A stretch of DNA of 64,000 nt. Source: Acinetobacter chengduensis (GTDB lineage: Bacteria; Pseudomonadota; Gammaproteobacteria; Pseudomonadales; Moraxellaceae). Position numbers and translations under genes: made by a program. The stretch is from the NCBI RefSeq assembly GCF_003664645.1, contig NZ_RCHC01000003.1:1-64000 (forward strand), given 5' to 3'. Positions within the stretch are counted from its first letter, which is position 1, and every line of letters starts with the position of its first letter. The notes under the pieces were generated by a model. That model made no database searches and was not told the origin of the DNA. It saw only the letters and a program-made list of their open reading frames with translations. Shown here piece after piece: positions 8,938 through 17,851 of this stretch.

Positions 8938-9372
8938 ATGACAAATGTAGCCCAAGTACTGAAAGAAAAAGCTTTTCAAACTGTTTACACCATACGTCCA
9001 GATGCAACTGTACTTGATGCCATTAGTTTAATGGCCGAAAAAGGCATCGGTGCTATTGTGGTGACTGAAACCAATGGCCAGCTTGCAGGTATTTTATCGG
9101 AACGTGATTACACACGTAAAATTGCGCTCATGCAGCGTAAATCGTTTGATACAACAGTGAGTGAAATTATGACTGCTAAAGTGCTCACCGTGACCCAAAG
9201 TGCAACTGTTGAAGATTGCCTTGAGTTAATGACCGATAAACACCTCCGTCATTTACCCGTAGTTGAGAACGATCAGTTGCTTGGCTTGATTTCTATTGGT
9301 GACCTCGTAAAAGCAGCAATGGATGATCAACACAAGCTGATCGAACAGTTACAGCAATATATTTCAGGTTAA
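8938..9372 (+). CDS. Two-CBS-domain protein
   Basis: This 144-residue protein consists of a tandem CBS (Bateman) module and little else. The first CBS runs over about residues 14-65 (ATVLDAISLMAEKGIGAIVV, then LAGILSERDYTRKI). The second covers about 76-140 (MTAKVLTVTQSATVEDCLELM, then RHLPVVENDQLLGLISIGDLVKA). The GILSERD and GLISIGD turns are typical adenosyl-nucleotide contact sites. Stand-alone CBS pairs usually sense AMP, ATP or SAM and act on partner enzymes. No partner is adjacent, and the gene ends with its own terminator. Confidence 0.9.
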   Translation: MTNVAQVLKEKAFQTVYTIRPDATVLDAISLMAEKGIGAIVVTETNGQLAGILSERDYTRKIALMQRKSFDTTVSEIMTAKVLTVTQSATVEDCLELMTDKHLRHLPVVENDQLLGLISIGDLVKAAMDDQHKLIEQLQQYISG

Positions 9373-9386
9373 AATATTTTGACTAT

Positions 9387-9412
9387 AATCCCTGCATGTT
9401 CAGGGATTTTTA
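9387..9412 (+). terminator. Intrinsic terminator after CBS gene
   Basis: AATCCCTG (9387-9394) and CAGGGATT (9401-9408) form the stem, followed by T-rich sequence. The rest of the gap to 9570 shows nothing else. Confidence 0.8.
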
Positions 9413-9575
9413 TTATCTCAAAATTAAATGTAATGACAAAGACATTCCTTCGTATATACTTTTTTTATAACTTAACGGAAAATATCGCTAAATAAGGCTT
9501 TGTTTTTGTGATATATCTAAATTTTTATTTGGCCACTCTTCACTTCAACCCAGCTTTTATAAAAGATCTATACAA

Positions 9576-9607
9576 AAAAATATCCCAGTCAAAACTGGGA
9601 TATTTAA
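9576..9607 (-). terminator. Intrinsic terminator of trpB
   Basis: A 12-bp perfect stem, AAATATCCCAGT (9578-9589) with ACTGGGATATTT (9594-9605), and a CAAA loop. A run of seven T follows on the minus strand. It lies about 70 nt past the trpB stop. Confidence 0.85.
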
Positions 9608-9676
9608 GTCACAGATGAATCTGCTATGTACTCTCTAAATTAAATACATAGTGCTCAATCTATGGGCTAATAAGAA

Positions 9677-10885
9677 TTAATTTAAACCTAATTTATCTGC
9701 AACATAATCTGCATCTTTATCGCCACGACCAGATACATTTACAACAATTTTAATTTCTTTGCCAAGTTTAGGTGCTTCACGTAAAGCCCAAGCCACGGCA
9801 TGAGAACTTTCAAGTGCTGGCACAATACCCTCTACACGTGACAAAGTCATAAATGCATCTAAACATTCTTGATCTGTTGCGGTGGTGTATTCAACACGGC
9901 CTAAATCTTTTAATAAACTATGCTGAGGCCCAACCCCAGGATAATCCAAACCCGATGCAATAGAGTGCACAGGTAAAGGTTCACCCTTTTCATCTTCTAG
10001 CACATAGCACGCCATGCCATGAATTTGACTTGGCTTTCCTAAGGTTAAAGTTGCTGAATGCATGTTTGTATCTAGACCATGTCCAGCTGGCTCTACACCA
10101 ACTAGCTTCACATGAGGTTCATTTAAAAATGCTGTAAATGCACCAACAGCATTTGAACCACCACCAACACAAGCCACAACATAGTCAGGATTTGCACCAA
10201 AGCGCTCATTGGTTTGAACTTTAATTTCTTCACCAATAATTGATTGGAAGTCACGTACCATCATTGGGAATGGATGTGGACCAACAACAGAACCAATTGC
10301 ATAAATGAAGTTTTTCGGGTCTTTTAGGTATTCTTCAAAAGCACTATCCACTGCATCTTTAAGTGTTGCAGTACCGCGTGTAACTGAAATTAAGTTTGCA
10401 CCTAAAATTTTCATTTTCACCACGTTTGGATGTTCTTTTTCAATATCTACTTGCCCCATGTGAATTTCACAAGGAATACCCACAAGCGCACATGCCGTTG
10501 CAAGTGCTACACCATGCTGACCTGCACCTGTTTCTGCAATCACTTTGGTTTTACCCATGTATTTCGCAAGCAATGCTTCGCCTAAACAATGGTTAATTTT
10601 GTGTGCACCTGTGTGATTGAGGTCTTCACGCTTCAAATAAATTTGTGCGCCACCCAACTTCTCAGACAAGCGCTTTGCATGAAATAACGGACTTGGACGA
10701 CCAACATAGTGAGCAAATAACTCTTTTAATTCATCTTGGAATGCCACTGTTTGGCGGATTTCCTGATAAGCAACATTGATATCATCCATCGCTTGCTTTA
10801 AGTCAGGTGGAATAAACTGACCACCATAATGACCAAAGAAGCCTTCTTCATTTGGTAAGGCAATGCCATTAATTTGATGATCCAT
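9677..10885 (-). CDS. trpB: Tryptophan synthase beta chain (stand-alone copy)
   Basis: TrpB condenses indole with serine using pyridoxal phosphate. The protein is 402 residues from ATG 10885 (AGGGG 6 nt upstream); a GTG start 15 nt earlier overlaps that Shine-Dalgarno and was rejected. Signatures are [16 protein letters not shown] (the PLP lysine lies in GAHKIN), ETGAGQHG (catalytic Glu/Gln region), the glycine-rich phosphate loop CVGGGSNA, and SGRGDKD near the C terminus. It has no trpA, trpF or accD neighbour, which is unusual: beta genes normally sit beside trpA or trpF. The N terminus ([18 protein letters not shown]) is also less usual. It may be the sole copy moved away, or a second, solo TrpB used to recycle indole; the window cannot decide. 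Confidence 0.88.
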   Translation of the reverse strand: MDHQINGIALPNEEGFFGHYGGQFIPPDLKQAMDDINVAYQEIRQTVAFQDELKELFAHYVGRPSPLFHAKRLSEKLGGAQIYLKREDLNHTGAHKINHCLGEALLAKYMGKTKVIAETGAGQHGVALATACALVGIPCEIHMGQVDIEKEHPNVVKMKILGANLISVTRGTATLKDAVDSAFEEYLKDPKNFIYAIGSVVGPHPFPMMVRDFQSIIGEEIKVQTNERFGANPDYVVACVGGGSNAVGAFTAFLNEPHVKLVGVEPAGHGLDTNMHSATLTLGKPSQIHGMACYVLEDEKGEPLPVHSIASGLDYPGVGPQHSLLKDLGRVEYTTATDQECLDAFMTLSRVEGIVPALESSHAVAWALREAPKLGKEIKIVVNVSGRGDKDADYVADKLGLN

Positions 10886-11049
10886 ACATAACCCCTGCAC
10901 ATAAAAAACAAAACAAAAATAATGACCCGATACTAACGAATTTCTTCTAAATACAACAAGCCATAACTTAAATAATCTTCAAAAATATCTAATACAACAT
11001 TCATAACACTAGACACATATATCTAACAAGATTACCCATTCAATCCAGC

Positions 11050-12237
11050 TTAACGTGCAAGATATTTAGTCATGTCTTCCACACCCTTTAAGGTCATTGG
11101 GTACATGTGATCTTCAAAGATTTGCTTAATTTGACCAATAGTTTGCGTGTAGTGCCAATAATTATCTTCTTCTGGGTTTAACCAAGCTGTTTTGTCAAAA
11201 TGCTTACGCAAACGATGCAACCACACATTACCCGCTTCATCATTCATATATTCGACTGAGCCACCTGCTGAGTTCAACTCATAAGGTGCCATGCTGGCAT
11301 CACCAACCACAATCACACGGTAGTCACGCCCATAGGTATTAAATAAATCCCATGTATTCATTCGTGTATTTGAACGACGGATATTGTCTTTCCAAACATA
11401 GTCATACAAACAATTATGAAAATAGAAGTATTCTAGGGTTTTAAATTCTGTTTTTGCAGCACTAAAGAGCTTTTCACATTGTGCAATGTGTGCATCCATC
11501 GAACCGCCTACATCAAAAAGCATCAGCACTTTAATACGATTACGGCGCTCTGGCACCAATTGAACATCTAAAATACCCTGCTTGGCTGTTTCACGAATTG
11601 TGCCATCAATATCCAGTTCTTCGGCGGCACCTTGGCGAGCAAATTTACGCAAACGGCGCAATGCCATTTGCATCTGACGACTACCTAAAATTTGGTCATC
11701 ATCTAAATTACGATATTGGCGTTGTTCCCATACTTTTACCGCAGAACGTTTACGGCCGGGACCACCAATGCGCACACCTTCAGGATGATCACCAAAAGCG
11801 CCAAATGGTGATGTGCCTCCCGTGCCAATCATCTTATTCCCACCCTGATGCTTTTTATGTTGTTCGCGCAAGCGCTCTTCCAACATTTTCATCAGCTCTT
11901 CAAGTGAGCCTGCTTTTTTCAGCTCTTCACGTTGTTCTGGCGTTAAGTGCTTTTCAAGCAACTCCAAATCAAACCATTCTTTGGGTAGCTTATGCACCTG
12001 ATTGAGCAATTCGTCTAAATCAAAGGTCGATATACCATCAAAATAGTCTTTCATTGCACGGTCAAATTTATCAAAGAATCGCTCATCTTTGACCATAACT
12101 GTTTTGGCAAGCTGATAAAACTCATCTTGGTCCGCAAAGACTAAGCCCGCAGCCACGGCTTCATTTAAATCAATGAGCTCACGTGTAGAAACAGGAACAC
12201 CGTATTTTCGAAGGGTATAAAACAATCGCACAAACAT
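11050..12237 (-). CDS. VWA-domain protein of the CoxE/MoxR-associated type
   Basis: The protein is 395 residues. The N-terminal 70 residues form an all-helical region (LFYTLRKYGVPVSTREL), followed by a charged coiled-coil-like stretch at about 95-135 (EELMKMLEERLREQHKK). A Gly-rich linker leads to a von Willebrand A domain from about 235. The metal-binding MIDAS motif is present as FDVGGSMDAH (Asp242, Gly244, Ser246). Such proteins pair with MoxR-type AAA ATPases to insert metals or remodel complexes. The partner ATPase is the next gene upstream on the same strand, 263 nt away and separated by a terminator, so it likely has its own promoter. The target complex is unknown. Confidence 0.88.
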   Translation of the reverse strand: MFVRLFYTLRKYGVPVSTRELIDLNEAVAAGLVFADQDEFYQLAKTVMVKDERFFDKFDRAMKDYFDGISTFDLDELLNQVHKLPKEWFDLELLEKHLTPEQREELKKAGSLEELMKMLEERLREQHKKHQGGNKMIGTGGTSPFGAFGDHPEGVRIGGPGRKRSAVKVWEQRQYRNLDDDQILGSRQMQMALRRLRKFARQGAAEELDIDGTIRETAKQGILDVQLVPERRNRIKVLMLFDVGGSMDAHIAQCEKLFSAAKTEFKTLEYFYFHNCLYDYVWKDNIRRSNTRMNTWDLFNTYGRDYRVIVVGDASMAPYELNSAGGSVEYMNDEAGNVWLHRLRKHFDKTAWLNPEEDNYWHYTQTIGQIKQIFEDHMYPMTLKGVEDMTKYLAR

Positions 12238-12456
12238 AGGCGAATAAAATCCATTAAATTTATAGTGAGTCTAAGCAGATCACATAATCACAGCCAAAAA
12301 TTTAGAGCATTTTTGCGAAGTATGTATCTTTTTGAACTATGGCCTTTTCTTCAATATTATTCAAAATTACTTTTATAAGTAAAGTGGCAAGCTGTAACTC
12401 ACCATTCAGTATATTTCAAACAATATGATGAACTTCTTTTAAGCAGAACATTAAAA

Positions 12457-12487
12457 AAACAAAAGCTGGACATTCCAGCTTTTGTTT
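12457..12487 (-). terminator. Intrinsic terminator between AAA ATPase and VWA genes
   Basis: A stem of up to 12 bp, ACAAAAGCTGGA (12459-12470) with TCCAGCTTTTGT (12474-12485). Poly-A at 12453-12458 gives a T run on the minus strand. It terminates the ATPase gene ending at 12501. Confidence 0.8.
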
Positions 12488-12500
12488 CAAATTTCATGAA

Positions 12501-13352
12501 TTAACGACGTGACATAAATGCTAAACGCTCGAGTAACTGTACATCTTGCTCATTTTTAATTAATGCGCCGTACAGTGGCGGTATTGATTTCGATTTATCG
12601 GTATTACGTAAGATATCTTCTGGCATATCATCTGCCATGAGCAGACTTAACCAATCAATCAATTCTGAAGTTGAAGGTGGTTTCTTTAAGCCCGGAATTT
12701 GGCGTAATTTAAAGAATACCTGTAATGCTTCATTGACCAATGTGGCAGAAATATTCTCAAAGTGTACATCAATAATTTCACGCATCGTAGTTTCATCTGG
12801 GAACTCAATATAATGGAAGAAACAACGACGCAAGAATGCATCAGGTAGTTCTTTTTCATTATTTGAAGTAATGATCACGATTGGACGTTGTGTCGCCGTA
12901 ATGGTTTCACCCGTTTCATATACATAAAACGACATTTTATCGAGTTCATGTAATAAGTCATTTGGAAACTCAATATCTGCCTTATCAATTTCATCAATTA
13001 ATAAAACACAGCGCTCTTCACTGGTAAATGCTTCCCACAATTTACCCGGCTTAATATAATTTTTAATATCATACACACGGTCATCGCCTAATTGGCTATC
13101 ACGCAAACGTGAAACAGCATCGTACTCATACAAGCCTTGCTGTGCCTTAGTGGTCGATTTGATATGCCATGTAATAAGCTTAAGACCTAAACTTTCAGCA
13201 ACCTGTTCTGCGAGTAAAGTTTTACCTGTACCTGGCTCACCTTTTACAAGCAATGGTTTTTGAAGGGAACGCGCAGCTTTAACTGCAAGTTTTAAGCTAT
13301 CCGTAGCGATATATTGAGCTGTGCCATTAAATTGCTGATTTTCAACAGACAT
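12501..13352 (-). CDS. MoxR-family AAA+ ATPase
   Basis: The protein is 283 residues. The Walker A motif GEPGTGKT is at 38-45 and the Walker B LLIDEIDKAD at about 117-126. Sensor 1 is IVITSNNEKELPDAF, followed by the arginine finger region FLRRCFFHYIEFP. A helical lid domain with a PPSTSELIDWLSLL segment follows. MoxR ATPases form hexameric rings that work with VWA proteins as chaperones for metalloenzyme maturation. The VWA gene lies downstream and two small genes lie upstream on the same strand, so 13759 to 12501 could be one transcript (ATPase start only 24 nt after the preceding stop). Confidence 0.93.
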   Translation of the reverse strand: MSVENQQFNGTAQYIATDSLKLAVKAARSLQKPLLVKGEPGTGKTLLAEQVAESLGLKLITWHIKSTTKAQQGLYEYDAVSRLRDSQLGDDRVYDIKNYIKPGKLWEAFTSEERCVLLIDEIDKADIEFPNDLLHELDKMSFYVYETGETITATQRPIVIITSNNEKELPDAFLRRCFFHYIEFPDETTMREIIDVHFENISATLVNEALQVFFKLRQIPGLKKPPSTSELIDWLSLLMADDMPEDILRNTDKSKSIPPLYGALIKNEQDVQLLERLAFMSRR

Positions 13353-13375
13353 GTCATAACCTTTATTTTTTTACT

Positions 13376-13759
13376 TTAAAGCGGTGAAGTTTTTTTGTGA
13401 ACAACATTTGAGGCTTTGTTGGCAGTATATTTTGACCATAAGTAGCCAAGTACCATACAAATACCCAATACAAAAAGAATAAGTGATAAATTTGCCCAGA
13501 CCAAAGGCTGATCTTTAGTTAATACACCAAAAAGCAAGCCAAAAATTGCGGGCGCAATCGAGGCATTGTTCCCCTCAGAAACTGTCGGCGTCAAAAGAAT
13601 GGCAAACATGATAATCCATGTCATACCACCCAAAATCTTCGGCAAGCGTTTTGCCACGCCATACCAGCACAGTAGCGCAATCACGCTACCAAGCAAATAT
13701 ACCGTGACAGCAATGCTATCTTCAGGAATTGAGTCTAATACAGCCCATAAACTATCCAT
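13376..13759 (-). CDS. Small integral membrane protein, unknown function
   Basis: The protein is 127 residues with about four predicted transmembrane helices (roughly 18-36, 43-58, 66-82, 89-108), separated by short loops, and a basic C-terminal tail ending NVVHKKTSPL. It has no recognised family motif. It sits directly upstream of the MoxR ATPase (24 nt) and 21 nt downstream of ycgL on the same strand. It may be a membrane partner of the MoxR/VWA pair, but that is only inferred from position. Confidence 0.65.
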   Translation of the reverse strand: MDSLWAVLDSIPEDSIAVTVYLLGSVIALLCWYGVAKRLPKILGGMTWIIMFAILLTPTVSEGNNASIAPAIFGLLFGVLTKDQPLVWANLSLILFVLGICMVLGYLWSKYTANKASNVVHKKTSPL

Positions 13760-13780
13760 TTCACAACTCCTGAATATTAA

Positions 13781-14086
13781 TTAAGCACCACGTAAACCTT
13801 CTGGCGCAGCGGCATTCGGGTCAATTAAGCCTTCCGGAGGCATTTGTAGGAAAAATCCTTTCGTAACAATTGAATCCATCACATGAAGCACGTTTACACG
13901 CGCCAATTTACGTGATTCACTCAATTCCAAATCCATAACAAAAGTTGCACGGCCAAATGCGGTACGCACTGCTTCAGGTAAAACTTCAAGCGGATTTGCT
14001 GGCTCTTGGTTTTCTTTAACTTCCTGACGAGCAATGTAAATATACATTTCGTCTTTTTTGCTCGATTTGTAAATTGAACAGAACAT
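13781..14086 (-). CDS. ycgL: YcgL-domain protein
   Basis: The protein is 101 residues from ATG 14086. The opening [21 protein letters not shown], then [33 protein letters not shown] and GFFLQMPP, matches the YcgL domain closely. An in-frame extension of 15 residues is possible. AGGAG lies 14 nt before ATG 14086, rather far, while the extension has nothing better. The family is small, cytoplasmic and of unknown function, often next to rnd as here. A terminator hairpin separates the two, so ycgL is probably transcribed on its own or by read-through. Confidence 0.85.
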   Translation of the reverse strand: MFCSIYKSSKKDEMYIYIARQEVKENQEPANPLEVLPEAVRTAFGRATFVMDLELSESRKLARVNVLHVMDSIVTKGFFLQMPPEGLIDPNAAAPEGLRGA

Positions 14087-14129
14087 AATTTGAAACAACA
14101 CTCCTAAAATGCAAGGCAAAGGATACATC

Positions 14130-14170
14130 AAAAAAAGACTGATACATTAATGTTTATTAACGCATCAGTC
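14130..14170 (-). terminator. Intrinsic terminator of rnd
   Basis: GACTGAT (14137-14143) pairs with ATCAGTC (14164-14170), and the interior can extend the pairing (CATTAAT with ATTAACG). A run of seven T follows on the minus strand. Confidence 0.7.
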
Positions 14171-14213
14171 GTGAATTTGTACAATTGCCAAATCTTTAAT
14201 CAATTCGACGTAT

Positions 14214-15356
14214 TTAATCGCTCACTTTCATTTGTGTCGACAAATAAGACTCATCTGCACGCAATACTTCAATTAAAGGTTTGGTGAGTATTTCATAACG
14301 CCACCCCAATAAATACTTCGGCAAATCTTGCTCGTCATTACGAAATACCACATGTTGATATAAAGCATTCAACCATTTTTTACGCATCAAGACTTCTTTC
14401 GGCACAGTGGTTTCATCCACTACTTTTTGAATCGTTAACTCTACACGTTGGGTAATATCTTGTGATGAATGACGTATTGGACGCGCCATACGCAATGGCC
14501 ATTCAGCTTGTTCTGGTAAATATTTGAGTAAATCTAAAATCGTTTTACCATGCTCACGGATAATATTTGGACGTATGCCTTTAATACTACTTAGCTGGAA
14601 ATGATTACGCGGGTTTTTCTCCACCAAATCCTGCATGGTGGCTGACTTTAAGATAAAACTCCGTGGCTGATTTAAAGCCTTCACCATTTGCTCACGCCAA
14701 ACCGCCAATTGTTGCAACTGCATGAGTTGTTTACGGCTATTACGGAAATTACCTACATCTAAATACAATTGATGTACTGGTGTTTCAACGCCAATTTCAT
14801 AAGTTAAATGACGACAATCTTCAAGTACACAGTCTAATAACTGTTTTTGTTGTAGTTCATTTTTGACTTTTTCAGAAAGTGTCATGATGTATTCAACATC
14901 GTTGGCTGCATATTTCAATTGATCCAAACTTAATGGACGAGCGAGCCAATCAGAACGGGTTTGATCTTTTTCAATGTCTACATCTAGCATGAGTTTCAAG
15001 GCATTTTGATAACTCACTTGTAAGCCATGCCCTAAAAATGACATACCGACTTGAGTATCAAAAACATTTTCTAAAGATTTATGTGATGCATAATGGTAAA
15101 TGAGGTCAATATCTTCACTACATGCATGAAACACATTTTGTTGCGCACCAAACAATCTTGTCCAAAATTCAGTTAAATCTAAAGCTGTTCCATCCAACAA
15201 AAAAACCTGACCATTCACATTAATTTGAAATACACCAAGTTTTGGCCACAGCGTATCTACCTTAATAAATTCAGTATCCAATCCATAGATTGTATGCTGA
15301 CTCATTAAGTTAAGAACTTTTTGTAAATCTTGCTGTTGTTGAATAAATTGATACAT
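14214..15356 (-). CDS. rnd: Ribonuclease D
   Basis: RNase D is a 3'-5' exoribonuclease that trims tRNA and other RNA ends. The 380-residue protein has the DEDDy active site: GLDTEF (Asp27, Glu29), a middle aspartate in HACSEDIDLIYHYA, and the YAANDVEYIMTL box holding the conserved Tyr and last Asp. The C-terminal half contains the HRDC-type helices (RNSRKQLMQLQQLAVWREQ, then the LSSIKGIRPNIIREHGKTIL helix-turn). The length matches E. coli Rnd. It is followed by its own terminator and then ycgL. Confidence 0.95.
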   Translation of the reverse strand: MYQFIQQQQDLQKVLNLMSQHTIYGLDTEFIKVDTLWPKLGVFQINVNGQVFLLDGTALDLTEFWTRLFGAQQNVFHACSEDIDLIYHYASHKSLENVFDTQVGMSFLGHGLQVSYQNALKLMLDVDIEKDQTRSDWLARPLSLDQLKYAANDVEYIMTLSEKVKNELQQKQLLDCVLEDCRHLTYEIGVETPVHQLYLDVGNFRNSRKQLMQLQQLAVWREQMVKALNQPRSFILKSATMQDLVEKNPRNHFQLSSIKGIRPNIIREHGKTILDLLKYLPEQAEWPLRMARPIRHSSQDITQRVELTIQKVVDETTVPKEVLMRKKWLNALYQHVVFRNDEQDLPKYLLGWRYEILTKPLIEVLRADESYLSTQMKVSD

Positions 15357-15548
15357 AAGACTAGGAAATCTATTACAAAAGCTGTTTTAGCCTATTTTAA
15401 CCTATATATAAGATATTTATATAAATAATTTTTGTATATTCGTTATATTTTTTTAAATATATTGGTGGTTTATTACATTTTTAAATAAATTATTATCGTT
15501 TTTTTGTATTATTAAGTAGCGTTTAAATAAGTGTAGCATGCACCACAC

Positions 15549-16145
15549 CTACTTCATTCGCATTCTATTGTGTACCGCCTGACTTAGCGTATGACTGTCT
15601 ACATATTCCAACTCACCACCTTGTGGTACGCCTTGTGCTATACGTGTCATATTAACTGGCAAATGTTTAGCAGCTTCAACTAAATAATGTGCCGTTGCTT
15701 GCCCTTCAACCGTCGCATTGGTTGCCAAAATAACTTCCGTCACCTGACCATCCGATAGCCGTTGAATGAGATAAGGTATACCAATTTCTTCAGGGCCAAC
15801 GCCATCTAATGGCGACAAATGACCACCCAATACATGGTATTTACCTTTAAAGCTACCACTTTGCTCAATCGCCATCACATCAGCTGGAGATTCAACAACA
15901 CAAAGTAACTGTTCATCACGGTCATTGGATAAACAAATATCACATACTTCATTCTCTGTCAGTGAATGACACACTGCACATTCATGAATATAACTGGTTG
16001 CTTCATTCAGCGCATGCGCCAAACCTAAAGCACCCTCTTTATTTTTCATAATCAAATGCAATGCCATGCGCTGGGCCGATTTTGGCCCAACGCTTGGTAA
16101 AATACGTAATGCTTGAACGAGTTGATCAAAACGTCCACTAAACAT
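15549..16145 (-). CDS. recR: Recombination protein RecR
   Basis: RecR acts with RecF and RecO to load RecA at single-strand gaps. The protein is 198 residues, the family's usual length. It opens with a helix-hairpin-helix (LRILPSVGPKSAQRMALHL). Next comes the four-Cys zinc finger (CAVCHSLTENEVCDIC) at about 57-72, then the Toprim domain (LLCVVESPADVMAIEQSG), and a conserved QGVPQGGELEYVD near the C terminus. It lies 13 nt downstream of ybaB, the usual ybaB-recR pair. Confidence 0.97.
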   Translation of the reverse strand: MFSGRFDQLVQALRILPSVGPKSAQRMALHLIMKNKEGALGLAHALNEATSYIHECAVCHSLTENEVCDICLSNDRDEQLLCVVESPADVMAIEQSGSFKGKYHVLGGHLSPLDGVGPEEIGIPYLIQRLSDGQVTEVILATNATVEGQATAHYLVEAAKHLPVNMTRIAQGVPQGGELEYVDSHTLSQAVHNRMRMK

Positions 16146-16158
16146 GCAAAACGCTTCC

Positions 16159-16488
16159 TTAGAACAATCCAGATAAGCCAGGTGGCAAGCCCATACCTGA
16201 ATTTGCAGATTTCATTTTTTCTTCAGTGATAACTTCTGCTTGACGTGCTGCATCATTCATTGCAGCAGCAATAAGATCTTCAATCATATCTGCATCATCT
16301 TGAAGTAATTCAGGATTGATTTCGATACGTTTAACCACATTACGGCAAGTCATAGTTACTTTCACTAAACCGCCACCCGCTTCTGCATGGACTTCCGTTT
16401 GTGCAAGCTCTTCTTTAGCCTTCTTAACGTTGCTTTCCATATCTTTTTGCATACGCTGAGCTTGCTGCATCAACATGTTAATGTTCAT
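16159..16488 (-). CDS. ybaB: YbaB/EbfC nucleoid-associated protein
   Basis: YbaB/EbfC forms a tweezer-like dimer that binds DNA. The 109-residue protein begins with the expected coiled coil ([24 protein letters not shown]), then the strands [18 protein letters not shown], then [14 protein letters not shown]. It is followed 13 nt later by recR. The gene usually found upstream, dnaX, is absent here; metZ takes that place, 34 nt away on the same strand. Confidence 0.94.
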   Translation of the reverse strand: MNINMLMQQAQRMQKDMESNVKKAKEELAQTEVHAEAGGGLVKVTMTCRNVVKRIEINPELLQDDADMIEDLIAAAMNDAARQAEVITEEKMKSANSGMGLPPGLSGLF

Positions 16489-16522
16489 AAAATACTCCGA
16501 ACAATAAACTTTTTTAAATGGT

Positions 16523-17716
16523 TTAAATCAAATCTAAACCACGAGAAATATCGCGAATGATATCATTAATATCTTCCAAACCAACAGAAACTCGAATTAA
16601 ACCTTCACTAATTCCTGCTGCTTGTTTAGCTTCTGCCGACATTCTACCGTGAGAAGTGGTTGCTGGATGTGTAATTGTAGTTTTTACATCACCCAAGTTA
16701 CTTGTAATAGACAAGAAACGCGTATGATCAATAACAGTCCAAGCGCCTTCACGCTCACCTTTGGCAACAAAGGATACTACACCACCAAAACCTGATTGTT
16801 GTTTCTTCGCAAGTTCATGACCTTCATGATTTGGCAAACCTGCGTAATATACTTTTTCAACATTTGGATGTGCATCAAGCCATTCAGCCAAAATTTGTGC
16901 ACTCGCGCAGTGCGCTTTCATGCGTAAACTTAGAGTTTCTAAGCCTTTTAAGAATACCCATGCATTAAATGGACTCATAGAATTACCCAGTGTACGAATG
17001 ACACCCGTGATTTCTTCCATAAGTTTTGCGCTACCCACTACTGCACCACCTAAAGCACGGCCTTGACCATCAATATACTTAGTTGATGAATAAATAACGA
17101 GGTCAGCACCAAATTTCAATGGCTGTTGTAATACAGCTGTACAGAAGGTGTTATCTACAGCAAATAACGCACCTTGTGCATGTGCAATATCAGCAATGGC
17201 TTGTAAATCACCCACTTGAGCCAACGGGTTTGATGGTGTTTCAATAAATAATAAACGCGTATTTGGGCGAATCGCTTGTTTCCAAGCATCCAAATCTTCT
17301 AAATCAACAAAAGTGACATCAACACCAAATTTAATCACGTATTTTTCAAATAGTGAAATAATCGAACCAAATACAGCACGTGAACACACCACATGATCAC
17401 CTGCCTTCAGGTAGGCTAATGTGATTGCATGAACACCTGCCATACCCGAACTCGTTGCAACTGCAGCTTCAGCACCATCTAAAACAGCTAAGCGTTTTTC
17501 GAAAGCTTGAACAGTTGGATTGGTGTAACGTGAATAGGTATTGCCTTCAATTTGGCCTGAAAATTTCGCCGCCGCGTCTGCCGCACTTTCACACACAAAA
17601 GACGATGTTAAGAAGATCGGCTCACTATGTTCTCCCTCAGAAGTACGATTATGGCCTGTACGAATAGCTAAGGTATCTAGTTGATATTCGATGTCGTCTT
17701 GTTGGTTCATTAGCAT
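16523..17716 (-). CDS. metZ: O-succinylhomoserine sulfhydrylase
   Basis: MetZ makes homocysteine directly from O-succinylhomoserine and sulfide, a PLP enzyme of methionine synthesis. The protein is 397 residues. Cys/Met-metabolism PLP motifs are [20 protein letters not shown], the SSGMAGVHA phosphate-binding turn, [13 protein letters not shown] with the PLP-contacting Asp, and the Schiff-base segment [11 protein letters not shown] (Lys). The GQGR sequence after the lysine and the overall spacing point to MetZ rather than MetB or MetC. ATG 17716 or 17710 are both possible starts. The upstream start of a metZ-ybaB-recR run is not seen in most genera. Confidence 0.9.
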   Translation of the reverse strand: MLMNQQDDIEYQLDTLAIRTGHNRTSEGEHSEPIFLTSSFVCESAADAAAKFSGQIEGNTYSRYTNPTVQAFEKRLAVLDGAEAAVATSSGMAGVHAITLAYLKAGDHVVCSRAVFGSIISLFEKYVIKFGVDVTFVDLEDLDAWKQAIRPNTRLLFIETPSNPLAQVGDLQAIADIAHAQGALFAVDNTFCTAVLQQPLKFGADLVIYSSTKYIDGQGRALGGAVVGSAKLMEEITGVIRTLGNSMSPFNAWVFLKGLETLSLRMKAHCASAQILAEWLDAHPNVEKVYYAGLPNHEGHELAKKQQSGFGGVVSFVAKGEREGAWTVIDHTRFLSITSNLGDVKTTITHPATTSHGRMSAEAKQAAGISEGLIRVSVGLEDINDIIRDISRGLDLI

Positions 17717-17851
17717 TACTCAGTCCAATGACTGCCTTTTGTTAATTATTGCCAATATTTTGAGCGCCTAAGCTATTTAAGGTCAAGGTATAATAAGCAA
17801 ATATCGCTTAGACTTCGATCAAACCTGCAAGGATATAGGCCAACGCTCACC

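Noticed and set aside
10396-10596. Plus-strand ORF inside trpB
   Set aside because: Lies within a confident gene on the other strand and has no motif; treated as a shadow, as were the similar ORFs inside other genes.
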